DNA of 64,000 nucleotides, taken from Clostridiales bacterium. GTDB lineage: Bacteria > Bacillota > Clostridia > TANB77 > CAG-508. The first letter of the stretch is position 1, and each line of letters opens with the position of its first letter. The notes beneath the pieces were generated by a model that saw only the letters and a list, made by a program, of their open reading frames with translations, ran no database searches and had not been told where the DNA came from. The translations under genes were made by a program, and so were the position numbers. The DNA lies in NCBI GenBank assembly GCA_019417465.1, contig DXVF01000001.1, positions 90,196 through 154,195 on the forward strand. Reading direction: 5' to 3'. Positions 25,358 through 33,348 of this stretch are shown piece by piece.

Positions 25358-28017
25358 CTAGTTTGCTTTTGCTTCTTTATATATAACTTTACCAAACTTA
25401 AATTCATTAAACCATTTTTGAAACTCTATAATAAATATAGGTAAAATAGAAATTCCAGCAGTATATAACCATTGTGTACTATTAAGAGGCGCTAATTTAA
25501 ATATGTTTGCAATTCCAGGAATTATTACAACACCTATTTGCAATACAGCTCCTAATATAAAAGCTCCTATCAAATATTTATTATTAAATAAATCAGATTT
25601 GAATATTGATTGTTCACTTTTTATATTAAAACTGTGGATAAGTTCTAGCATTCCTAAGCAAACAAATGCCATTGTTCTTCCGTACTTCTAATCCAAAAAG
25701 TCTGTTTCCCAAGCTAAATGCAAATAATGTTAACATTCCGAAGCATGATTCCTTCTACAAATATTTTTCCCCATAAACCATCTGCAAACAATCCTTTTTT
25801 AGGATCTCTTGGCTTTTTACTCATTATATCTTTTTCTGCTGGTTCTAGTCCAAGTGCAATTGCAGGAAGCGAATCTGTAACTAAATTAATCCATAACAAT
25901 TGAATTGCAAGTAATGGCGATTTTAAGCCTAATAATAACCCTACAAAAATAGTTACTATTTCTCCAACATTTGTAGCTATTAAGAAATGAATAGCTTTTT
26001 TTATATTATCAAATATATTTCTTCCTTGTTTTACAGCTTCTACTATTGTGCAGAAATTATCATCAGTTAATATCATATCTGACGCATTTTTTGCAACATC
26101 TGTACCGATTTAGTCCCATAGATATTCCTATATCTGCATTTTTTAAAGCTGGAGCATCATTAACACCATCGCCTGTCATAGCTACGACAGCACCTGTTTT
26201 TCTAAATGATTTTACTATTCTTACCTTGTGTTCTGGTGAAACTCTTGCAAATACTGAATATCTCATAATATTTCTATCAAGCATTTCTTCTGACAACTTA
26301 TCTAGCTCTTCTCCTGTTATCGCTAAGTCATTTTTTCTTAGTATGCCTAAATCTGTGGCAATTGCTTTTGCTGTTGCAATATGATCTCCAGTTATCATAA
26401 CAGTTTTTATACCTGCTTTTTTACAGGTAGCCACCGCTTCTTTTACTCCTTCCCTTGGAGGATCTATCATTCCTATTAATCCGCACTAAAATTAAATTAT
26501 TTTCTATAGAGTCTGAATCTATTGTATTTGGTAATTTTTCCACATCCATATAGCTTACAGCTAGTACTCTAAGAGCATTATTAGCCATATTATTATTTTC
26601 TTTTTCTATCTTCGAGATATCATCACTATTTAAAGGATAAATTTTATCTCCTATAGCATACCTTGTACACCTTTTTAGTAAAACATCTGGAGCACCTTTA
26701 GTAATAATTCTATATTTATCACCTATTTTATGTATTGTTGTCATCATTTTTCTTTCTGAATCAAAGGGTATCTCATTTATGCGCACATATTCTTTATATA
26801 AATCTATTTTATTCTTGCCAATATTATTTGCAGCAGATACAATAGCTATTTCTGTTGGCTCACCAATTAATTCCTCTTTCCCTTTATCATAATTTATATC
26901 TACATCTGTGCACATACTAGCAAGCTCTAATATAAATTCTTTTTCATTTCGATTTAAAACTTTTCCGTCTATATTTTCTATACTTACTACTTGCATTTTA
27001 TTTTGTGTTAAAGTTCCTGTTTTATCTGAACAAATCACACTGCTACTTCCAAGAGTCTCTACTGCTGGAAGTTTTCGAATAATACTATTTTTCTTGGCCA
27101 TTTTTGTAACACCTATTGATAGCATTATAGTCACAATTGCAGGTAATCCTTCTGGAATTGCAGCTACAGCAAGTCCAACTGATGTCATAAACATTTCTAC
27201 TGGTGATATTTTTTTAATTAAACCTATTACAAATATAAAAGCACATATTAATAAACAACCTATTCCAAGTGTTTTACCTACCCCAGCTAATTTTATTTGT
27301 ATTGGAGTTTGTGGTGCTTCATCTGTAATTATCATTTTAGCTATTTTTCCAACCTTTGTATTCATTCCAGTTTCTGTAACAATTCCTTCTGCATGTCCAT
27401 TGACAATTACAGTAGTTGCAAATACCATATTTACCATATCTCCAAGTGATGTATTTTCCTTTAAAGTTACATTTGAATCTTTTAATACTGGCATAGTTTC
27501 ACCTGTCAAACTTGACTCTTCAACCTTTAAATTATATGAATCTATTAATCTGCAATCTGCTGGCACAAAGTTTCCTGCCTCGAGAAGCACTATATCACCT
27601 GGAACAACTTCTGTTCCTTTAATTTGCATAATCTTACCTTCTCTTTTTACTTTAGCTATTGGTGCAGACATTTTTTTAAGTGCTTCTAAAGATTTTTCTG
27701 CTTTAGCTTCTTGAATAAGCCCCATTATAGCATTAAATACTACAATTGCTATAATTATAATAGAATCTATGTAATCATTATTCCCTTCTAATTTAGCAAC
27801 TATTGCTGAAATTATTGCAGAAGCTATTAATATAATTATCATAAAATCATTAAACTGTTTTAAGAACCTAATAATTATACTTTCTTTTTTCTTGTCTTCT
27901 AATTTGTTTTCTCCAAATTCCTTTAATCTATTACCGTGCTTCTTCATTTGTAAGTCCATGACCAATACTTGTCCTTAGCATTCTTTTAATTTCTGTTATT
28001 CCTAATGTTTGCCACAT
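25358..28017 (-). CDS. Calcium-type P-type ATPase, five +1 frameshifts
   Basis: A PII-type cation pump of 884 aa, full length for bacterial Ca2+-ATPases. It begins MWQTLGITEIKRMLRTS at ATG 28017 after AAAGGAGAG. Segments show the TGE actuator loop (LTGETMPV), PEGLPAIVTI in TM4, the phosphorylation site ICSDKTGTLTQNKM, KGAPDVLL, DPPREGV, GDGVNDAPAL, and TM5-TM10 including LLWINLVTDSLPAIALGLEP. The reading frame changes +1 five times, at CGG codons 27934, 26481, 26105, 25738 and 25680. The joined length, 2,660 bases, is consistent with exactly five skipped bases. At each site the Gly gained fits the family (for example VGLIGMIDPPR and MGLNGTDVAK). Confidence 0.93.
25680..25682 (-). other. +1 frameshift site CGG, fifth in the ATPase
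   Basis: Context GTA CGG A; skipping C gives GGA and GLEVGRTMAFVCLGM, the start of the last membrane segments. Confidence 0.88.
25738..25740 (-). other. +1 frameshift site CGG, fourth in the ATPase
   Basis: Context CTT CGG A; skipping C gives GGA and GIMLGMLTLFAFSLG. Only 58 bases before the next site. Confidence 0.88.
26105..26107 (-). other. +1 frameshift site CGG, third in the ATPase
   Basis: Context AAT CGG T; skipping C gives GGT and MGLNGTDVAKNASDM, the canonical motif after GDGVNDAPAL. Confidence 0.93.
26481..26483 (-). other. +1 frameshift site CGG, second in the ATPase
   Basis: Context GTG CGG A; skipping C gives GGA and LVGLIGMIDPPR, a conserved strand of the P domain. Confidence 0.93.
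27934..27936 (-). other. +1 frameshift site CGG, first in the ATPase
   Basis: Context GCA CGG T; skipping C gives GGT and EEAGNRLKEFGENKL. The zero frame ends immediately at TAA. Confidence 0.88.
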
Positions 28018-28029
28018 AAATATCTCTCC

Positions 28030-28284
28030 TTTGTATACAATTTATATGTTTTATAAACATATATTATATATATATTCTATATGTATTTCTTTTATGAAAA
28101 AATAAAAGCAAATAAATAAATTTTTAGGTTCCAAAAATTCATTCATTTGCCTATAATATTTATGTAGCTTTTAATATTAATAACCAATAGATTCTAAAAA
28201 ATTAATTTATGTGTTAACTTTTTAGAATTCATTGGTTATTAGATTTATTTTTATATAAATGTCTATTGATTATAATAAAAATTG
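28030..28284. repeat. Two tandem hairpins between trmL and the ATPase gene
   Basis: The gap holds no gene. One imperfect hairpin lies at about 28108-28150 (GCAAATAAATAAATTTTT with its near-complement). A second has 22-base arms at 28179-28200 (AATAACCAATAGATTC) and 28219-28240, differing at two positions. Either could end the trmL transcript on the minus strand, although neither has a clean T-run. Confidence 0.6.
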
Positions 28285-28785
28285 CTATTTATTAAAATAA
28301 TTAGTCTCCGACTCCAAATTTTGAAATCCTTGTTGTCTTAAAACTTCATAAACTATTATTGCTACTGAATTTGATAAATTCAGAGATCTTAAATGCTCTC
28401 TCATTGGAATTCTAATAGTATTACTTAAATTCTCTTCTAATAAATCTTCTGGTAATCCCTTTGTTTCCTTACCAAATAAAATAAACACTTCATCAAAATT
28501 AGAATAATCTATATCACTGTAGCAATTACTTGCTTTTGTTGTTGCAAAGAACATGTTATTTTCTTTTGGTTTATATTTATCTAAAAAATCAGATAACGAT
28601 TCATGTTCTTCTATATCTAATTTGTCCCAATAATCAAGTCCAGCTCTTTTTAAATATTTATCTGTTATCTCAAATCCTAATGGTTTAACCAAATGGAGTT
28701 TCGCACCAATTGCAGCACATGTTCTAGCAATGTTTCCAGTATTTTGTGGTATTTCTGGCTCTACCATTACAATATTTATTTTCAT
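28285..28785 (-). CDS. trmL: tRNA (cytidine/uridine34-2'-O)-methyltransferase TrmL
   Basis: A SPOUT-class methyltransferase that modifies the wobble base of tRNA-Leu. The 166-aa product has VEPEIPQNTGNIARTCAAIGAKLHLVKPLGF, then LKRAGLDYWDKL, LFGKETKGLPEDLL and the knot motif IRIPMREHLRSLNLSNSVAIIVYE. It is a compact, single-domain member of normal length, in one frame, and stands alone between the ATPase and the IbrAB-like module, which is transcribed divergently. Confidence 0.95.
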   Translation of the reverse strand: MKINIVMVEPEIPQNTGNIARTCAAIGAKLHLVKPLGFEITDKYLKRAGLDYWDKLDIEEHESLSDFLDKYKPKENNMFFATTKASNCYSDIDYSNFDEVFILFGKETKGLPEDLLEENLSNTIRIPMREHLRSLNLSNSVAIIVYEVLRQQGFQNLESETNYFNK

Positions 28786-29013
28786 ATATCTAACCTCTAA
28801 TACTATTATATATTTTTTAATTTTACACTATCTTACCATATTTTTCTTACTAATTCAACCTAATAATATACACCTTGGTACACATTTTAGACATAAAATA
28901 ATTATCCTGATTTAACGACTTTTAAAATTTTTTTATTTTTTTAAATCCCTCTTATACTAATAATTTTCGTCCATTTATTATGCAAATTCATACATTTTTC
29001 GACATTTCTTTGC

Positions 29014-29042
29014 TTGACTGTAGCGTTACGTTAATATATTAT
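29014..29042 (+). promoter_or_regulatory. SigA-type promoter with an internal dyad, upstream of the IbrAB-like module
   Basis: TTGACT (29014-29019) and TATTAT (29037-29042) are 17 bases apart. The spacer carries an imperfect dyad, TAGCGTTACGTTA (29021-29033). A dyad between the -35 and -10 boxes is the usual position for MerR-family regulators, but those prefer 19-base spacing, and no such regulator is visible nearby. The 220 bases between trmL and this promoter show nothing else. Confidence 0.6.
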
Positions 29043-29089
29043 AACAATAAGAATTATTTTTCTACTAAAGTGCATACTAAACACTAGAG

Positions 29090-29275
29090 GTGAAAAGTAT
29101 GATTCTTAGTAAAAAAAGAAATGGAAAAGGTTATATTACAAGTTACAGTTTAAATATTGGATCAAAAGAAGCAAGACTTTTAGGTTTTATTAATCAGAAT
29201 GGTGATTCACATATCTTAGAAAAAGAATTAGATGTAGAAAACCACATTTTAATTGTACGTTTAAAGAAGGAGTAG
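29090..29275 (+). CDS. Small protein of unknown function, first gene of the IbrAB-like module
   Basis: A 61-aa product: MILSKKRNGKGYITSYSLNI, then GSKEARLLGFINQNG and a C-terminal ENHILIVRLKKE. It is basic at the N-terminus with beta-strand-like segments and no membrane or signal sequence. Starts ten bases or fewer after AGAGGTGA, and ends four bases before the PAPS-reductase-like gene, so it belongs to the same operon. I do not recognise its family; a small nucleic-acid-binding or antitoxin-like protein is possible but unsupported. Confidence 0.65.
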   Translation: MKSMILSKKRNGKGYITSYSLNIGSKEARLLGFINQNGDSHILEKELDVENHILIVRLKKE

Positions 29276-29280
29276 TTTTA

Positions 29281-30575
29281 ATGCCAAAAATTTATTTAGA
29301 AAAAAACGTTCTTGATGCAGCATTTGAAAGACTAGAAATAATATTTCAAAATTTCGAAGCAATATATTTTAGTGTAAGTGCTGGCAAAGATAGTTCTGTA
29401 ATGGTTCAACTTGCTAATATGGTAGCAAAAAAATATAATAAAAAATTTGATGTTCTGTATATAGATTTAGAAGCACAATACAAGCACACAATTGATCATG
29501 TTTATGAATTAAAAAGTCTATCTCGGGATAGGTACATTTTATCATATTGCATTACCACTTGCACTTAGAAATGCTGTTTCTGTCTTACAGCCAAAATGGA
29601 TTTGTTGGGAAGAAGAAAGTAAAGATTTATGGGTTAGAGATTTGCCTGAAGATAGTATTAATATTCATAATTGCCCTTTCGATTGGTTCAAGAAAGGAGA
29701 AGAATTTGAAGAATTTATTATTCAGTTTGCAGATTGGTACCAAAAATTGCATGGATGTTCAGTTGCATGTGGAGTTGGTATTAGGACAGATGAAAGCTTA
29801 AATCGTTTTAGAACAATTACTTTTCAAGAAAATAAGGAGACTTTTAGAGATTATCAATGGACAACTAGAATAAAATCTGACCATGTTCATCTTGATGTAT
29901 ATAACTTTTATCCAATTTACGATTGGCGTGTAGAAGACATCTGGGGGGCTGTTAGTAAATTAGATCTAATGCACAATGAGATATATGATTTAATGTATAA
30001 AAACGGTTTAAGTATTCATGAACAACGTATTTGTCAACCATATGGAGATGACCAAAGAAATGGATTAGACCAATTTAAGGCTTTAGAATATGAAACTTGG
30101 TCAAAAGTTTTAAATCGTGTTAATCGGAGTTAATTTTGGAAATATTTATTGTCGAACTTCTGCTCTTGGTAATATAAAGTCTACAAAACCTGATTTTATG
30201 AGTTGGCAAGAATATACTGTCTTTCTTTTAGAAAGTATAGGCATTTATAATAAAGATTTAATGCTTCATTATTATAAAAAAATTAAAAAATTTATGTTTT
30301 GGTATAAAAAAAGAGATGGTATAGGAATATCTCAAATTCCTGAAGAAGAGCCATTAAAACTCGAAAATCAAAAAAAGGTAATTTCTTGGAGGCGCATCGC
30401 AAGAGCTATTGAAAAGAATGATTTTTATATGAAGAGACTTTGTTTTGCCCAAACGAAAACAGATGATAAAGAACTAAGAGAACTTATCCATAAATGGGAT
30501 AACCTATTAACAAAAGATACAGAAACTACAGATAAGGGATTAAAATATTTTATAGAAAATGAGGTGGTATCATGA
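29281..30575 (+). CDS. IbrA-like PAPS-reductase-family protein (DUF3440), two +1 frameshifts
   Basis: A PP-loop ATP-pyrophosphatase-type protein related to PAPS reductases. The PP-loop motif is SAGKDSSVMVQLAN near residue 38, followed by VLYIDLEAQYKHT. The zero frame is broken twice. CGG at 29524-29526 (after TCT) shifts onto GGG, giving SGIGTFYHIALPLALRNAVS and WICWEEESKDLWV. CGG at 30125-30127 (after AAT) shifts onto GGA, giving NGVNFGNIYCRTSALGN. The joined product is 430 aa. The family DUF3440 is typically encoded next to a ParB-like partner, as in E. coli ibrA-ibrB, and here one follows after a small gene. The molecular activity of the pair is not firmly known. Confidence 0.85.
29524..29526 (+). 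other. +1 frameshift site CGG, first in the IbrA-like gene
   Basis: Context TCT CGG G; skipping C gives GGG (Gly) and joins the PP-loop half to the WICWEEE half. Confidence 0.88.
30125..30127 (+). other. +1 frameshift site CGG, second in the IbrA-like gene
   Basis: Context AAT CGG A; skipping C gives GGA (Gly) and opens the C-terminal 150 residues. The zero frame stops two codons later. Confidence 0.88.
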
Positions 30576-30940
30576 TTTTAAAAATGAATAATAAAAGCAA
30601 TAATTTCTATCAATATATGGGAAAGTTTTTTGGCTCAAGAATTGTACAATCTGAAATTAATGATCGTATTTATGATGATAGTTATAAAGATTGGTATATT
30701 TACTTAAAAAATGATAATGCAGTTGCTTTTATCTCCGTACATAATGATACAATAAAAAATATATATTCAAGTAACCATGATATACTTATAGAATTACTAA
30801 ATGAAGTAAAAAATACAATTACTATCTCTCCAAGTATTGTTCCCAAAATATATTTAGACGTCTATAGAGCTTGTGATTTACATATTGATGAAGATACTAA
30901 ATACAAAAATTTTGTTACAGTAAGGAGTGATATATCTTGA
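30572..30940 (+). CDS. Unknown protein between the IbrA- and IbrB-like genes
   Basis: A 122-aa product reading MNNKSNNFYQYMGKFFGS early, then WYIYLKNDNAVAFISVHND and LLNEVKNTITISP. The alternation of strands and helices, with AVAFISV near residue 50, faintly resembles a reduced GNAT-like fold, but no acetyl-CoA loop is visible, so I do not assign one. It starts with ATG overlapping the TGA of the IbrA-like gene and ends by overlapping the TTG start of the ParB-like gene. The three are therefore translationally coupled and probably act together. Confidence 0.75.
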   Translation: MILKMNNKSNNFYQYMGKFFGSRIVQSEINDRIYDDSYKDWYIYLKNDNAVAFISVHNDTIKNIYSSNHDILIELLNEVKNTITISPSIVPKIYLDVYRACDLHIDEDTKYKNFVTVRSDIS

Positions 30941-31464
30941 GTAAAGAAATTACATTTCCTGTATTAAATGTAAAAATGGTTGATATAAAAAAGATAGTTG
31001 CCAATGATTATAACCCTAACAAAGTTGCTCCTCCTGAAATGGAATTATTAAGACATTCTATAGAAGAAGATGGATATACTCAGCCAATTGTTACATATTA
31101 TGATAAAAATCAAGATAAATATATTGTTGTTGATGGATTTCATAGATATCGTGTTGCAAAGGAATATTTTAATTTAAAAGAAGTTCCAATTGTAACAATA
31201 GATAAGGATTTGGATAATCGTATGGCAAGTACAATTAGACATAATAGAGCAAGAGGAACACACCAAATTATAGATATGTCTAAAATCGTACTAGATTTAA
31301 CAAATCATAATTGGACTGAAGAACAAATTTCGAAGCACTTAGGTATGGAATTAGACGAAATAATTAGATTAAAACAAATAAGTGGTTTAAAAGAAGCTTT
31401 TGCAGATCATACATTTAGTAAATCTTGGGAGGAATTTGAACAAAAAATTGAAGATGAAAATTGA
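30937..31464 (+). CDS. IbrB-like ParB/sulfiredoxin-domain protein
   Basis: A 175-aa ParB-domain protein. The N-terminal domain has NDYNPNKVAPPEMELLRHSIEE, DGYTQPIVTYYD and the box VVDGFHRYRVAKEY, the equivalent of the ParB nucleotide-binding motif. A helix-turn-helix-like segment follows (TEEQISKHLGMELDEIIRLKQISGL). It starts with TTG 30937, overlapping the stop of the previous gene. Small ParB-like proteins of this kind pair with DUF3440 PAPS-reductase-like proteins (IbrA/IbrB). It is not the chromosome-partition ParB, since no ParA is present and it lacks the long C-terminal domain. Confidence 0.85.
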   Translation: MSKEITFPVLNVKMVDIKKIVANDYNPNKVAPPEMELLRHSIEEDGYTQPIVTYYDKNQDKYIVVDGFHRYRVAKEYFNLKEVPIVTIDKDLDNRMASTIRHNRARGTHQIIDMSKIVLDLTNHNWTEEQISKHLGMELDEIIRLKQISGLKEAFADHTFSKSWEEFEQKIEDEN

Positions 31465-31469
31465 ATGGT

Positions 31470-31538
31470 TGCCATTGGGGATGGAGCATTTTGACACAAA
31501 AAATTTTATGTGCTAAAATGCTCCGTCCCCTAATGGCA
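31470..31538. repeat. REP-like palindrome B
   Basis: TGCCATTGGGGATGGAGCAT (left arm, 31470 onward) pairs with the right arm 31509-31538, whose complement contains GGGGACGGAGC. Lies between the convergent IbrB-like gene and the ABC exporter and probably doubles as terminator. Confidence 0.8.
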
Positions 31539-31544
31539 AAATAT

Positions 31545-33293
31545 CTAAACTACTAGGTTTGTATAATAAGCATTATATAGTTTACTATAATATCCATCTG
31601 GATTATTCATAAGTTCATTATGATTTCCTTGCTCTATAATTTCTCCATTATTTAATACAATAATCTTATCTACATTTACAATTGTTGATAATCTATGTGC
31701 AATAAATATTGATGTTTTTTCTTTTGAAATTTTATCAATTGAACCTTGTATGAGCTCTTCTGTTTTTGTATCAATATTGGCTGTTGCCTCGTCTAAAATA
31801 AATATTGATGGATCATGTGCAAATATTCTAGCAAAGGCAATTAATTGTTTTTGACCAGCGGAAAAAGAACTTCCTCTTTCACTTGCAATTTCATATATTC
31901 CATTTGGTAAAGTTCTTATAAAATCTTCTGCCGATGCTAATTGTATTGTCTCCATTATAGCTTCATCTGATAGCTTTTCATTTAGTTCAATATTATCTTT
32001 AATACTTTTTGCAAATATAAATGGGTCTTGCAAGATAATTCCTATTTTTTTTCTAAGTGAATGTAAGTTTATATCTTTAATATTAATACCATCTAATAAA
32101 ATTTCCCCTTTTTGTATTTCATAAAATCGGTTTATTAAATTAATTATTGTTGTTTTTCCAGATCCTGTCCTACCTACAAAAGCAATACTCTCTCCTGGAT
32201 TAATTACAAAACTAACATTTTTTAAAATCCAATTTTCTCCTTCATATGCAAACCACACATTTTTAAATTCAATTTTACCATTTACTTTATCAAGAATCTT
32301 TCCCTTTTCAAAATCTTCTAAATATTCCTTGTGCTCTAAAATATCATATATTTTATTTATAGAAACAACTGCTTCTTGTATTGTCTCAAAGTTTTCTACA
32401 ATTCTTTGTATTGGTTCAAATATCTGCTTTAAATATGTAATAAAAATATAAATAACACCAATTTCCAAATTAATATTAAATAAATGATTTATACAAGTCC
32501 ATATAATAAATGCTACTCCTAGATTTTCAAATATAACCATAAATGCAATTAAAAATCCCTCTGTAAATGCTGTAGGTATTCTAGATTTATAGAATTTATT
32601 ACATAACTCTGAACATTCTTTTTCCTTTTCATATTGTCTATTAAATATCTTTATTAATTTGACTCCATAAATTGACTCTGCCAAAAAGATATTTAATTTT
32701 GTTTTTACTTTCTTAGAATATTCTCTTACATTTTTACTAATTCTAGTTATTATAACCGATGTTAATACAACAAAAGGAATTAATAAAAAACATATAAAAG
32801 CTAATTTATAATCAAGTGATATCATCATAATGGCTAATGCTATAATCATTACAATATCTTTAATAAATGTTGTAACAACATCTTTAAAAAATGTAGTGAT
32901 ATCTTCTACATCACTTGTAATTCTAACAAATAGTGTTCCTGATGGTGTCTTATCATGAAATGGAATATTGCTATATTGGACATACTCATATAATTTATTT
33001 CTTAAAGAATAAATTACATCTTCTCCTACTATATTAGTTGCAGTACTAACAATAAAATCTAAAATATTTCCAATTAATACAATTGCAATATAAATTATGC
33101 CTATAATTCCAATTGTCATAATCCCCTTTTGCCATAATCCAGAACTTAAATAATTATCAATTACTATTTTTATTAAATATGGTTTTACAACTTCTCCAAT
33201 ATTAATAATAATTGCAAGAATCGATATAATTATTATAGATTTTGTTTTAGGTTTTAACATTTTATACATTCTATTTAGTGTTTTGTTTTTCAT
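31545..33293 (-). CDS. ABC exporter half-transporter, second subunit
   Basis: A 582-aa fusion of six membrane segments and an ATPase domain. The nucleotide-binding part has Walker A GRTGSGKTTIINL, signature FSAGQKQLIAFARI and Walker B with catalytic Glu, FILDEATANID. The Ser-Ala-Gly-Gln signature replaces LSGGQ, as in YheH/LmrD-type half-transporters. It follows the partner gene by 55 bases. The pair forms a heterodimeric exporter in which this subunit supplies the competent catalytic Glu. Substrate cannot be read from sequence; drugs, lipids or peptides are all possible. Confidence 0.88.
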   Translation of the reverse strand: MKNKTLNRMYKMLKPKTKSIIIISILAIIINIGEVVKPYLIKIVIDNYLSSGLWQKGIMTIGIIGIIYIAIVLIGNILDFIVSTATNIVGEDVIYSLRNKLYEYVQYSNIPFHDKTPSGTLFVRITSDVEDITTFFKDVVTTFIKDIVMIIALAIMMISLDYKLAFICFLLIPFVVLTSVIITRISKNVREYSKKVKTKLNIFLAESIYGVKLIKIFNRQYEKEKECSELCNKFYKSRIPTAFTEGFLIAFMVIFENLGVAFIIWTCINHLFNINLEIGVIYIFITYLKQIFEPIQRIVENFETIQEAVVSINKIYDILEHKEYLEDFEKGKILDKVNGKIEFKNVWFAYEGENWILKNVSFVINPGESIAFVGRTGSGKTTIINLINRFYEIQKGEILLDGINIKDINLHSLRKKIGIILQDPFIFAKSIKDNIELNEKLSDEAIMETIQLASAEDFIRTLPNGIYEIASERGSSFSAGQKQLIAFARIFAHDPSIFILDEATANIDTKTEELIQGSIDKISKEKTSIFIAHRLSTIVNVDKIIVLNNGEIIEQGNHNELMNNPDGYYSKLYNAYYTNLVV

Positions 33294-33348
33294 CTAATTT
33301 CCCCTTTTTTCTTTTGTAACCCCAATTTTTTGTTCCTCACCTAAATTA

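Noticed and set aside
30937..31464. Chromosome-partition protein ParB
   Set aside because: Only the ParB fold is present, no ParA partner or long C-terminal domain, and the neighbour is a DUF3440-type protein, so IbrB-like is the better call.
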